DNA from: Shimia sp049116215
GTDB taxonomy: Bacteria > Pseudomonadota > Alphaproteobacteria > Rhodobacterales > Rhodobacteraceae
DNA length: 64,000 nt
Assembly: GCF_049116215.1 (NCBI RefSeq)
Contig: NZ_JAGDZB010000007.1
Span: 248,001-312,000, forward strand
Reading direction: 5' to 3'
Under the pieces are notes generated by a model that saw only the letters and a program-made list of their open reading frames with translations, was not told the DNA's origin and searched no databases. The position numbers and the translations under genes were made by a program. Position 1 is the stretch's first letter, and each line of letters begins with the position of its first letter. Of this stretch, positions 16,826 through 24,780 are shown one piece after another.

Positions 16826-18127
16826 TTAGCTTGTGCTGCGCGCTTGATGGCGTTGCCACAGCCACTCTGCCAGACGGCGGATGCCGATGCCGGTGCGAAT
16901 CTCAAACGCCTCGTAGTGGAAATTGCGCTGGGAGACACCCTGTTTCGGCAGGCCTTTGGACAGCGCGCGGCGCATCGGGACGGGGCCACAGAAGAGCACT
17001 TTGTGGTTTGCGATGTCCGCGACAAACTCCGGCAGAGCGGCGGCAGTGAAACGGCCACGGTCGGCGCTTTGCCAGATTATCAGCGTCAGGTTGGGTTTTT
17101 CTGCAGCCAATGCCTCGAGCTCGGCCAGATGTGGGGCATTCGATGTGTCACGCACACAGTAGATCAGCGTGACCGGTGCGGCCTCAGCCGGCAGAGCCTG
17201 AGCCAACGCCACAAACGGGGTGACCCCAACGCCAGCAGCAATCCAGACCTGCGCGCCTTTGGCCCGTCCGAAGTGGCCATAAGGACCATCGGCTTGCACC
17301 GCTTGCCCGACGGCAAGGCTGCGCGAGACGCGGTTGGTCAGATCGCCCAGCGGTGCAACCGTGATGCGCAGGGCGCCGTCATCGGTAGGCGCGGAGGAAA
17401 TAGTGAAGGGATGCGGCTCGTTCAGGCCTGCTCCGGAGAAGCGGAAGAAGGCAAACTGACCTGCGCGATGGCGCAAGGGACGGCCGGTGGCTTTCATGTC
17501 CACGGCGATCGCGTCACCCTGCTTGGTCACAGCGGAGATTTTGTACTGCTTACGGGGCCGCATGCCGCGCGGTGCGGAGGTCCAGGCATAGGCCACGGTG
17601 CCAATGATGCAGACCGCCCACATATAGAGCCCCAGCGGATCGCCATTTTTGAAAGGCTTCAGAATGTAGAGATAGTGAAAGGCGCCAAACAGGAAGAAAA
17701 TCCCGATGAAGCGGTGGGTCCATTTCCACAGGTGATAGGGGATGAAGGTCGCAACCGTGATCACCACAAGCATCAGCAGGCCGTAGAGGCTGACTTCGCC
17801 GAGTGTTTCCGCCAGATCGACCAGCATGGTTTCACGCCCTAGCCCCTTCATGTCGGCATCAATTGTGTCGTGCAGCAGAATTGCCACCATCGATCCGATG
17901 CCGAGCCATTTGTGCAAACGGTAAGACTGGTCCATTGGACCAAAGATCATCTCAACGCCGGGCCAGCGGGTGGCGATCACGTGGGAAAACGCCATGGCAA
18001 TCAGCGCGCCAAGACCGAGATACTGACTGAACAATGCCAAGCCGTCGCGCCCTTGGGCAATTTCAGGCCACCACACAAACGGCAGCGCCAAAGCCACTGC
18101 CACCAAAAGAAGTCCAAGTTTTTTCAC
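16826..18127 (-). CDS. Ferric-reductase-like transmembrane flavocytochrome
   Basis: The 433-residue protein has an N-terminal region of about six membrane helices with histidines suited to bind heme (RLHKWLGI, LLHDTID, WKWTHRFIG, FHYLYI). A ferredoxin-reductase-type module follows: HPFTISSAP (FAD, about residue 245), GVGVTPFVALAQ (NAD(P)H, about 300) and the C-terminal LFCGPVPMRR. This is the architecture of NADPH oxidase/ferric reductase proteins, which pass electrons from NAD(P)H across the membrane to an outside acceptor such as ferric iron or oxygen. The acceptor is not evident. No iron-uptake gene is adjacent. Confidence 0.85.
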   Translation of the reverse strand: MKKLGLLLVAVALALPFVWWPEIAQGRDGLALFSQYLGLGALIAMAFSHVIATRWPGVEMIFGPMDQSYRLHKWLGIGSMVAILLHDTIDADMKGLGRETMLVDLAETLGEVSLYGLLMLVVITVATFIPYHLWKWTHRFIGIFFLFGAFHYLYILKPFKNGDPLGLYMWAVCIIGTVAYAWTSAPRGMRPRKQYKISAVTKQGDAIAVDMKATGRPLRHRAGQFAFFRFSGAGLNEPHPFTISSAPTDDGALRITVAPLGDLTNRVSRSLAVGQAVQADGPYGHFGRAKGAQVWIAAGVGVTPFVALAQALPAEAAPVTLIYCVRDTSNAPHLAELEALAAEKPNLTLIIWQSADRGRFTAAALPEFVADIANHKVLFCGPVPMRRALSKGLPKQGVSQRNFHYEAFEIRTGIGIRRLAEWLWQRHQARSTS

Positions 18128-18249
18128 GGTTCTGTTCCCACTTCGTGCCTAGGCCACACATGACCATCAGTTCGCGCGGACTACATGCCCCAAGGGCAGC
18201 CTTGGTGGGAAGGGGGTATTCCGCCAAAAATAGCGGAAAAAACCGGAGT

Positions 18250-19233
18250 TTAGGCCACTTTCATCACGATTTTGCCGATATGGCCGCTGCTTTCCATACG
18301 TTGGTGCGCCGCCACGGCATCCGCCAGGGCAAACTCACTGTCCATCACTGGTGCGACGCGGCCGCTTTCCAGAAGCGGCCAGACATCGGCGCGCAGGGCG
18401 TCGGCGATCTTGGCTTTGGCGAGATCACTTTGTGGGCGCAACGTGGAGCCGGTGATGGTCAAACGGCGCATCATCACATGGGCAAAGTTGAGTTGAATCT
18501 GCGGACCTTGCAGGAAGGCGATTTGTACCAGTCGCCCGTCATCGGCGAGGGCCTTCACATTGCGCGGCAGGTAGTCGCCGCCAACCATATCTAGGATCAG
18601 GTTTGCGCCACCTTCGGCACGCAGCACATCGACAAAATCTTCTGCGCGGTAGTTGATCGCTTTTTCAGCGCCAAGTTTCAGGCAAGCTTCGCATTTTTCG
18701 TCAGAGCCTGCGGTGGTGAACACACGCGCGCCAAAAGCACTGGCAAGCTGGATGGCGGTTGTGCCAATGCCAGAGGATCCGCCGTGTACGAGAAATTTTT
18801 CGCCAGCTTTGAGACCCCCACGTTGGAAGACGTTGGAATAGACGGTGAAGAAAGTTTCCGGCAGACAAGCCGCTTCTTTCATGCCCATCCCTTCGGGCAC
18901 TGGCAGACAATGCGCAGCTGGGGTGAGGACATATTCGGCATAGCCGCCACCAGGAAGAAGGGCGCAAACCGAGTCGCCTTCGGACCATTCACTCACGCCT
19001 GCCCCAACTGCGGCGATGGTGCCCGAGGCCTCAAGCCCCGGCAGGTCGGAGGCATTGGCAGGTGGGTTGTAAAGTCCGGCACGTTGCAACACGTCCGGGC
19101 GGTTCACGCCAGAATAGGCCACTTTGATCAGCACCTCACCAGGACCGGGAGTGGGAATGGGCCGTTGCACCATTTTGAGCACATCCGCGGCACCGGGTTT
19201 TGAAATTTCAACGGCGTTCATGGTCTGTGTCAT
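18250..19233 (-). CDS. NAD(P)H-quinone oxidoreductase (zinc-independent MDR family, PIG3-like)
   Basis: This 327-residue medium-chain reductase starts MTQTMNAVEISKPGAADVLK and contains GVNRPDVLQRAGLY, the LPGLEASGTI segment and the nucleotide-binding GGSSGIGTTAIQLA (about residues 148-161). The catalytic-zinc cysteine of alcohol dehydrogenases is absent and the N-R-P-D-x-L-Q-R-x-G-x-Y signature is that of the PIG3/quinone oxidoreductase group. These enzymes reduce quinones with NADPH. The ATG at 19233 follows a GGGAGACCACC site. It is divergent from the MFS exporter gene, with about 125 bp between them. Confidence 0.88.
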   Translation of the reverse strand: MTQTMNAVEISKPGAADVLKMVQRPIPTPGPGEVLIKVAYSGVNRPDVLQRAGLYNPPANASDLPGLEASGTIAAVGAGVSEWSEGDSVCALLPGGGYAEYVLTPAAHCLPVPEGMGMKEAACLPETFFTVYSNVFQRGGLKAGEKFLVHGGSSGIGTTAIQLASAFGARVFTTAGSDEKCEACLKLGAEKAINYRAEDFVDVLRAEGGANLILDMVGGDYLPRNVKALADDGRLVQIAFLQGPQIQLNFAHVMMRRLTITGSTLRPQSDLAKAKIADALRADVWPLLESGRVAPVMDSEFALADAVAAHQRMESSGHIGKIVMKVA

Positions 19234-19358
19234 GGTGGTCTCCCTGTGTTGCGCTTTCTGTCTAACAGAGCGCAGGCATTGGGGAACAGGCACTTTTGTC
19301 GCGCTGACGTGGCGACGGGGTCTCTTGCCCTTTGACACATCAAGACTAGGGTGGCGCT

Positions 19359-20684
19359 ATGTTACGAATTCTCAAACACCCAGCCTTCGCCAAGTTGTTT
19401 GCCGCCCAAGTTGTGGCCCTAGCTGGCACCGGACTGTTGACCATCGCCCTAGGCCTCTTGGCTTATGATCTGGCAGGCCCAGCCGCCGGTGCCGTTTTGG
19501 GCACCGCTTATGCCATCAAAATGGTGGCCTATGTCGGCTTGTCTCCGGTTTTGGGGGCACTGGCGGCGCGCCTCCCCCGCCGGGGTGTTTTAATTTTTGC
19601 AGATTTGGTGCGCTTTGGCGTGGCGCTGTTTTTGCCGTTTGTCGACTCAGTGGCACAGATTTATGTGCTGATCTTTTTGCTACAAAGCGCGTCAGCCCTG
19701 TTCACCCCCACGTTTCAGGCGATCATTCCGGACATCCTAACCGAAGAAGACGACTACACGCGGGCGTTGTCATTGTCGCGTCTGGCTTATGATCTGGAGA
19801 ATCTGTTGTCGCCAGCACTGGCCGGTGTTCTGCTGTTGGTAATGAGCTATCATGGGCTGTTTGTGGGCACCGCCGCAGGCTTTTTGATCTCAACTCTGTT
19901 GATCTTGATAACAACGCTGCCGCCCCGTCCCGAAAGCAAAGACCGACCGTTTCGCGAGCGCCTGACCCGTGGTGCATGGATTTATCTTGCCACTCCGCGC
20001 TTGCGCGGATTGCTGGCGTTCAACATGGCAGCAGCGGCCAGTGTGTCCTACGTGCTGGTGAACACCGTGGTGTTGGTGCGCGACGCCTATGACCTGGGCG
20101 AGACAGGCCTGGCGCTGGCCATGGGCGCGTTTGGCGCGGGCAGCATGGTGGCCGCGGTGTCATTGCCGCGCTTATTAGAGCAACTGCCGGACCGGCGGAT
20201 CATGGGCACCAGCGCGGTGGCCTTGGCCGGGATTACGGTGGTGCATGGGCTTTGGATGCAAAGCGTAGGCATATTGAGCTGGCCTGCGTTTTTGGTGCTC
20301 TGGGCTGTTGTTGGAGCGCTGTTCAGTGCGATCTTGACCCCTTCGGGCCGCCTATTACGCCGATCGGCACATGCGGCGGACCGCCCTGCGGTGTTCACCG
20401 CGCAATTTGCTTTGAGCCACGTGTGCTGGCTCGTCGCCTATCCACTGGCTGGATGGAGCGCGACACAGGGGTCGCAAGCGGTGTCTCTGTTGGTGCTGGG
20501 CGTGGTTGGCTTGATCAGTGTGGCGGTAGGTTATTGGGTTTGGACCCCGGCCCCCAAAGAGGTGTTGCATGAGCATCCCGAGCTTCCTGAGGATCATCCT
20601 CACCTTCAGGAACATGGTGGGCGGCGCCATGCACATGCGTTTGTGATTGATGACGAACATCATGTGTGGCCGACACACGGCTGA
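19359..20684 (+). CDS. MFS transporter with histidine-rich C-terminal tail
   Basis: The 441-residue protein has about twelve membrane helices and MFS features such as GTAYAIKMVAYVGLSPVLGALAARLPRR with the loop-2/3 arginines. It resembles the MFS_3/enterobactin-exporter-like group. After the last helix (about residue 400) comes a soluble tail of about 40 residues rich in His, Glu and Asp, with eleven histidines. Such tails occur on metal-related exporters and could bind Zn, Ni or Co. Transport direction and substrate are not known. It sits between the divergent quinone reductase gene and a convergent GntR gene. Confidence 0.85.
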   Translation: MLRILKHPAFAKLFAAQVVALAGTGLLTIALGLLAYDLAGPAAGAVLGTAYAIKMVAYVGLSPVLGALAARLPRRGVLIFADLVRFGVALFLPFVDSVAQIYVLIFLLQSASALFTPTFQAIIPDILTEEDDYTRALSLSRLAYDLENLLSPALAGVLLLVMSYHGLFVGTAAGFLISTLLILITTLPPRPESKDRPFRERLTRGAWIYLATPRLRGLLAFNMAAAASVSYVLVNTVVLVRDAYDLGETGLALAMGAFGAGSMVAAVSLPRLLEQLPDRRIMGTSAVALAGITVVHGLWMQSVGILSWPAFLVLWAVVGALFSAILTPSGRLLRRSAHAADRPAVFTAQFALSHVCWLVAYPLAGWSATQGSQAVSLLVLGVVGLISVAVGYWVWTPAPKEVLHEHPELPEDHPHLQEHGGRRHAHAFVIDDEHHVWPTHG

Positions 20685-20690
20685 GGCCAG

Positions 20691-21344
20691 TTAGCGGGCC
20701 AGAAGGCGCAGACCTTGGGTCACGTCAGAGCGCACCGCAAGGCGCAACCCAGGTTCATCGCCGGCTTTGAGCGCGGCGATGATCAGACGATGGTAGTGCG
20801 GCGGTTCGGTTTGGCGCAAGCGGCCGTAAAGCGCGCGCATGGTGGGGCCAAGCTGGAGCCACACGGTTTCTGCCATGGCCAGCATCGCTGGGGCTTGGGC
20901 GCGTAAGTACAGCGTGCGGTGGAACTCAAGATTGGCGCGAATATAGGCCACAGAGTCGCGGCGGCTGACCGCATCAGCCACGGTGCCATTGATTGCAATA
21001 AGGCGATCTATCAGTGCCATATGGGCCCGCGGCAAAGCCCGGCTGGCCAATTCAACTTCGATGAGAGCCCGCAGAGCGGCAAGTTCTTCAAGACGTTCGC
21101 TGCTGAGTTCCGGCGTGGCTACGCGGCCAGAGTTGGATAGGGTGAGTGCGCCTTCCGCGACCAAACGTCGTACGGCCTCACGGGCCGGGGTCATAGAGAC
21201 GTCAAACTGCTTGCCAATGCCGCGCAGGGTCAGTGCAGCGCCTGGAGCAAGCTCGCCATACATGATGCTGGTGCGCAAAGCACGATACACGCGGTCATGC
21301 GCGGCGGCGGACTGATCTGGGGCGGGACGACTGGATGGGATCAT
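20691..21344 (-). CDS. GntR-family transcriptional regulator (FadR/FCD subgroup)
   Basis: The 217-residue protein has an N-terminal winged helix (about residues 12-75: AHDRVYRALRTSIMYGELAPGAALT, then MTPAREAVRRLVAEGAL) and an FCD-type helical ligand domain (about 85-205). The metal- or ligand-binding pattern includes LEFHRTLY. Regulators of this group usually sense organic or sugar acids. Its target is not clear from position: it is convergent with the MFS gene, and the peptidase gene lies upstream on the same strand. An interaction with its own promoter near 21345-21386 is likely but not visible. Confidence 0.88.
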   Translation of the reverse strand: MIPSSRPAPDQSAAAHDRVYRALRTSIMYGELAPGAALTLRGIGKQFDVSMTPAREAVRRLVAEGALTLSNSGRVATPELSSERLEELAALRALIEVELASRALPRAHMALIDRLIAINGTVADAVSRRDSVAYIRANLEFHRTLYLRAQAPAMLAMAETVWLQLGPTMRALYGRLRQTEPPHYHRLIIAALKAGDEPGLRLAVRSDVTQGLRLLAR

Positions 21345-21386
21345 GTCGCCTTTGTGATCACAAAGACGAAAAAGGTCAATGCAGGG

Positions 21387-22079
21387 TCACGTTGCGAATT
21401 GGTAGCGGTGCAGTTCCTGACCCTGGGTGCGCAGCCACAGACGTGGGGTCTCATAAGGTCCATGGATGATGGTGACCTCGTTCCAAAACGCCTGTGAGTG
21501 GTTCATTTCCTTGAGATGCGCCACTTCATGCGCGGCGACATAGTCCAGCACATCAGGCGACGCCATCACCAAACGCCACGAAAACATCAACGCCCCGGTG
21601 GAGGTGCAGGACCCCCAACGGGAACGGGTGTCGCGCAGGGTGAGTTTGGTCGGCTGTCGGCCAAGACGCGCGCCGTAATGGTCGACGGCTTCGACAAGTC
21701 GGTGGCGGGCCAGCTCTTTGAGAAAGCCCTGTACCTTACGCCCCACCTGCTCCGGCTTGCCGGGCACGGCAAGCTCATCCGCCCCCAACTGCACAGAGCG
21801 CCCTGCCCCTGGCACAATCAAGCGCGCGCGCCCCGCAACGGGCACCGCAGCCCCATGCGCCACCACAACTGTCTCCGGCTGTTGCGCTACCTGCCTGCGC
21901 AGCCAATCTTGCTTTTCATGGGCAAAGGCCATCGCCTCGTGTTCTGACACGCTGGAGGGAATCGTCAGCGTCACCTTGCCATCAAGTCGCGAAACTCTGA
22001 GGCTGATGCGCCGCGCCCGGCTGGATCGGCGCAAAGCCACCGTCACGGGAGGTGTTCCGGAGATGATATGTTGCGCCAT
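21387..22079 (-). CDS. YgjP-like zinc metallopeptidase (DUF45/M48-like)
   Basis: The 230-residue product has the compact YgjP architecture. A beta-rich N-terminal part (VALRRSSRARRISLRVSRLDGKVTLTIP) precedes a catalytic core with RSRWGSCTSTGALMFSWRLVMASPDVLDYVAAHEVAHLKEMNHSQAFW. The HEVAH zinc motif lies at about residues 185-189, with a third ligand probably in the NHSQAFW helix. No signal peptide is seen, so it is probably cytosolic. The physiological substrate of this widespread family is not established. It may be cotranscribed with the GntR gene downstream, 42 bp away. Confidence 0.87.
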   Translation of the reverse strand: MAQHIISGTPPVTVALRRSSRARRISLRVSRLDGKVTLTIPSSVSEHEAMAFAHEKQDWLRRQVAQQPETVVVAHGAAVPVAGRARLIVPGAGRSVQLGADELAVPGKPEQVGRKVQGFLKELARHRLVEAVDHYGARLGRQPTKLTLRDTRSRWGSCTSTGALMFSWRLVMASPDVLDYVAAHEVAHLKEMNHSQAFWNEVTIIHGPYETPRLWLRTQGQELHRYQFAT

Positions 22080-22187
22080 CTACGCTCCTATAGAGACAAT
22101 GCGATGTTACCCTTTGACACGGGGCCATTGTTATGGCACCTCCCCCAAATCGTCGAGAGAGACTCAACCGATTGAAGGGGACAACCC

Positions 22188-22517
22188 ATGCCCAAGGAAG
22201 AATGGGGCGTCAAGCGCGTTTGCCCAACCACCGGCAAGCGATTCTATGACCTGAACAAAAACCCAGTCATCAGCCCCTACACGGGCGATGTCGTGGAAGT
22301 AGAAGCCGGCAAGAGCCGGATGATTGCTGCTGACGAAGCCGATGCAGCAACACTGAAAGCCAAAGCGGCTGACGCGGACAACGCGGATGACGTGTTGGAT
22401 GATGATGACACCGTTGATCTGGAACTCGATGATGATGTTCTGGACGACGACGAAGATGACGACAACGTTTCGCTGGATGAAATCGCGGATGTTGCGTCTG
22501 ACGACGAAGAAAACTGA
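22188..22517 (+). CDS. TIGR02300-family acidic protein
   Basis: The 109-residue protein begins MPKEEWGVKRVCPTTGKRFYDLNKNPVISPYTGDVV, the conserved FYDLN domain found across Alphaproteobacteria. The second half, from about residue 50, is dominated by Asp and Glu and is probably disordered. The family has no proven function; the N-terminal domain has the look of a small zinc-ribbon relative with a single visible cysteine. A ribosome-binding site AAGGGGAC precedes the ATG. The gene lies just upstream of tRNA-Ala. Confidence 0.9.
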   Translation: MPKEEWGVKRVCPTTGKRFYDLNKNPVISPYTGDVVEVEAGKSRMIAADEADAATLKAKAADADNADDVLDDDDTVDLELDDDVLDDDEDDDNVSLDEIADVASDDEEN

Positions 22518-22535
22518 TCGTCGAAAAAAGTTACA

Positions 22536-22607
22536 CCGGGGCGGAATTTTTCGCTTGAACCCGCCCCGGGATGCGCCTAATTAGGCGCCCACAGGCAGAG
22601 ATGCCTG
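22536..22607 (+). repeat. Three consecutive hairpins before tRNA-Ala
   Basis: Three inverted repeats follow one another. A 9-bp GC stem pairs 22536-22544 with 22561-22569 across a 16-base T-containing loop. A perfect 16-bp palindrome is at 22573-22588. A 6-bp stem pairs 22592-22597 with 22602-22607. The first may end the TIGR02300 transcript; the others lie just 5' of the tRNA gene. Confidence 0.55.
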
Positions 22608-22615
22608 ACTGGTTT

Positions 22616-22691
22616 GGGGCCTTAGCTCAGCTGGGAGAGCGCTTCGCTGGCAGCGAAGAGGTCAGGAGTTCGATCCTCCTAGGCTCCACCA
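22616..22691 (+). tRNA. tRNA-Ala (anticodon GGC)
   Basis: A complete 76-base cloverleaf folds by eye: acceptor GGGGCCT with AGGCTCC, D arm GCTC/GAGC, anticodon stem CTTCG/CGAAG with loop CTGGCAG (anticodon GGC), and T arm AGGAG/CTCCT with loop TTCGATC. The discriminator A and the CCA end are encoded. It decodes GCC and GCU alanine codons. Confidence 0.97.
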
Positions 22692-22813
22692 AACCACCTT
22701 CAAAAAAGTCAACAAACCGCCGCGTTCATAGGCAGGGTTTGCGCCCGCTATCTCGCGAAAACGCGATCTTGGGCGTCACACCTTGGGAACATCGCAGCAG
22801 CAAGAATACCCCG

Positions 22814-23629
22814 TCAAGCGTCCACCCTGGCGGCAACAAGAGCGCGCATCCGGGTCTTGATTTCGGCGTATTTTCGACGACTGATCGGAGCTTCATCGCC
22901 ATTGCTCAACAGGCACATGTAGGCACTGCCTTTTTTCTTGATCTCCACGACGTGGGACAAGCGGACCCAATGGGAGCGATGACAGTGGATGCCGTCGAGG
23001 TCCGCTAGCTTTTCGACACACTCTCCAAACTGCTCAGACAGCAGGCTGCGTCCTTGTGTCGTGACCACCTCAACATAGTGGTCTTGGGCGTGTATGCGAA
23101 TGATGTCGTCGCCCAAGTGTGCTGGTGCGGTTGCAATAAGACTTCTCAGCGCAACAGTTTTTGGCGCATCCGGTGACACGGGCGAAACTAAGGTGTCACG
23201 CGGAGACGGCTCACCGCGCAGCAGGTATATCAATGCCCCGGCGATCACAAAGCTTGCCGGCGTGATAGCTACGATCTCGTCGCGCAGTAATCCGAGAAAA
23301 GTTGCCGCCTCTTGCTCGCCTTCTTCTGGATTGCCAAAGCCATAGTCCAGCGCCATGGAAACGCAGCCAAACAGGATCGGCAATAGCAGAGTTGAAACAA
23401 TGGTTGGCCAAGGGCGGGGCCACCCCAGGCGTTGGAAACCAGCCACGCCAGACAAGAAGAGCAAGGACCCAAAAAACAAGTGTGTCACCCACAACCCATA
23501 TGCCGCCAAAATCGGCAGGCTTGACGTGTGTTCGGGCTGCAAAACCAACACAACGACAGCCCCGGCAGCAGATGCGATGAGCGTGGTTTTCACCATTTGG
23601 GGAGTGAGGGCAATCTTCTGCGAAATCAT
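22814..23629 (-). CDS. Membrane-anchored LytTR-domain transcriptional regulator
   Basis: The 271-residue protein has about four membrane helices in residues 12-145 and a C-terminal LytTR DNA-binding domain (about 170-265). The latter shows the usual order: IRIHAQDHYVEVVT, a central segment, and DGIHCHRSHWVRLSHVVEI. LytTR proteins bind direct repeats spaced by two helical turns. No response-regulator receiver domain is present, so the membrane part probably senses the signal. The ATG at 23629 overlaps, as ATGA, the stop of a small upstream reading frame, suggesting translational coupling. A second membrane LytTR protein in the window is the MHYT regulator of the cox cluster. Confidence 0.85.
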   Translation of the reverse strand: MISQKIALTPQMVKTTLIASAAGAVVVLVLQPEHTSSLPILAAYGLWVTHLFFGSLLFLSGVAGFQRLGWPRPWPTIVSTLLLPILFGCVSMALDYGFGNPEEGEQEAATFLGLLRDEIVAITPASFVIAGALIYLLRGEPSPRDTLVSPVSPDAPKTVALRSLIATAPAHLGDDIIRIHAQDHYVEVVTTQGRSLLSEQFGECVEKLADLDGIHCHRSHWVRLSHVVEIKKKGSAYMCLLSNGDEAPISRRKYAEIKTRMRALVAARVDA

Positions 23630-23841
23630 GTCCCTTCGTTAACACCTGCTCCGCGACCGGTCCAGAAACGACCGTTCGCGAAATCCGCATAACCACACAC
23701 GGAGATAGCAGGCCGCTCAAGCATCTGTGCTGGATCGAGACCTGCCCTTTGCGCAAGTCCTCCCTCACCGCCGCTCTGCGCCGCCAGCGCACTGTCGCGA
23801 CCCAATACAAATGGCTCAGCAGCAGCAGTACCGATGAACAC
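23626..23841 (-). CDS. Hypothetical 71-residue protein, possibly coupled to the LytTR gene
   Basis: This short frame starts at GTG 23841; an in-frame TGA nine bases further upstream limits it. It ends in an ATGA overlap with the LytTR gene. The product is glycine- and alanine-rich with the segments PAISVCGYADFANGRFW and TGRGAG. I recognise no family and see no signal peptide or membrane helix. The support is the overlap and the protein-like composition. Against it are the weak start and the possibility that it is only leader sequence. Confidence 0.35.
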   Translation of the reverse strand: MFIGTAAAEPFVLGRDSALAAQSGGEGGLAQRAGLDPAQMLERPAISVCGYADFANGRFWTGRGAGVNEGT

Positions 23842-23889
23842 GAAGTGCGCTCACGCCGCCGCAACAGGCACGCAGGGAACCAGAACAGG

Positions 23890-24687
23890 ATGGACTTGAT
23901 GACGTCGACACAACTCGCCCAAAGCGATCGTTTTTCCGATAACGCTCATCGCAGATGGAACACAACAACGCGGCAAGCGCGCCTTCGAGCCTTGCTCTGG
24001 CTACTCTTGATGACGGCAGTGTTTCAGGCATTGTTCGCCTCCGTGCCTTCCTTCGATTTGTGGGTGTCATCGTTGTTCTGGACCGCGGAAGGCGGGTTCC
24101 ACTTTACCAGCCTCGACAGCCTGAAACAGCTTCGAGCGATTGGATACCACGCCTTCACCGCGATGGCGGTGCTGGCGTTGATCGGCGCTTTGGTGGCGCT
24201 GAAGCAACTCAAACTCCTCACAATTCCAGGCAGCGTTTGGCTCTTCATCGTCGGAGTTTATGTCTTTGGGCCGGGCTTGCTGGTGCACAGCATCTTAAAG
24301 GCGCACTGGGGGCGCGCGCGACCGGCGCAGGTTCTGGAGTTTGGTGGAGACCTGTTGTTTTCGCCACCCTTTGAAATCGCAGCTCAATGTACCGCCAACT
24401 GTTCGTTTGTGTCCGGAGAAGCGGCAGGCGCCACGGCCTTTGCAATTGCCGCCTACTCTTTGACCCGCTTTGTAAGTTCTCCAGCTCTACGACGCACATT
24501 GTTTGGTCTGGCGCTTTGCCTTGCCGTATCCTGCGCCTTTCTCCGCGTGGTTTTTGGCGGGCACTTCCTGTCTGACGTGATCTTTTCAGCGCTGTTTGTG
24601 TCTCTGATCGCTGTAGGGCTCTCGTTCTTCCTTAGCGATCGGACAGGTGCTCTCACCTCGCGCCCAAAATGGACCACACAGAAATAG
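23890..24687 (+). CDS. PAP2-family membrane phosphatase
   Basis: Started at the ATG at 23890, the product is 265 residues with about six membrane helices. The phosphatidic acid phosphatase type 2 motifs are visible in order: KAHWGRARP (motif 1, K-x6-RP), SFVSGEAAGA in place of the usual PSGH-type motif 2, and RVVFGGHFLSDV (motif 3, SR-x5-H-x3-D variant). It probably removes phosphate from a lipid such as undecaprenyl pyrophosphate or a modified lipid A. Motif 2 is SGE rather than SGH, a variant seen in some lipid-A-type PAP2 proteins. An ATG nine bases further on is an alternative start. Confidence 0.82.
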   Translation: MDLMTSTQLAQSDRFSDNAHRRWNTTTRQARLRALLWLLLMTAVFQALFASVPSFDLWVSSLFWTAEGGFHFTSLDSLKQLRAIGYHAFTAMAVLALIGALVALKQLKLLTIPGSVWLFIVGVYVFGPGLLVHSILKAHWGRARPAQVLEFGGDLLFSPPFEIAAQCTANCSFVSGEAAGATAFAIAAYSLTRFVSSPALRRTLFGLALCLAVSCAFLRVVFGGHFLSDVIFSALFVSLIAVGLSFFLSDRTGALTSRPKWTTQK

Positions 24688-24715
24688 AGACCGCTCTGGC
24701 TGTTTCAGAATGCAA

Positions 24716-24752
24716 AAACCCCGGCGCATCGCTGCACCGGGGTTTCGTTTTT
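24716..24752. terminator. Bidirectional terminator between the PAP2 gene and acnB
   Basis: AAACCCCGG and CCGGGGTTT form a 9-bp stem around a 12-base loop; T-rich runs follow on both strands (TTTCGTTTTT on plus, TTTTTGCA on minus). It sits between the convergent PAP2 and acnB genes. Confidence 0.85.
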
Positions 24753-24780
24753 CTTCACTGCGCCGGAGCGCCGCGTGGCT

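Noticed and set aside
23211..23864. 217-codon minus-strand frame overlapping the LytTR gene
   Set aside because: Most of it overlaps the LytTR coding sequence in another frame and lacks domain features.
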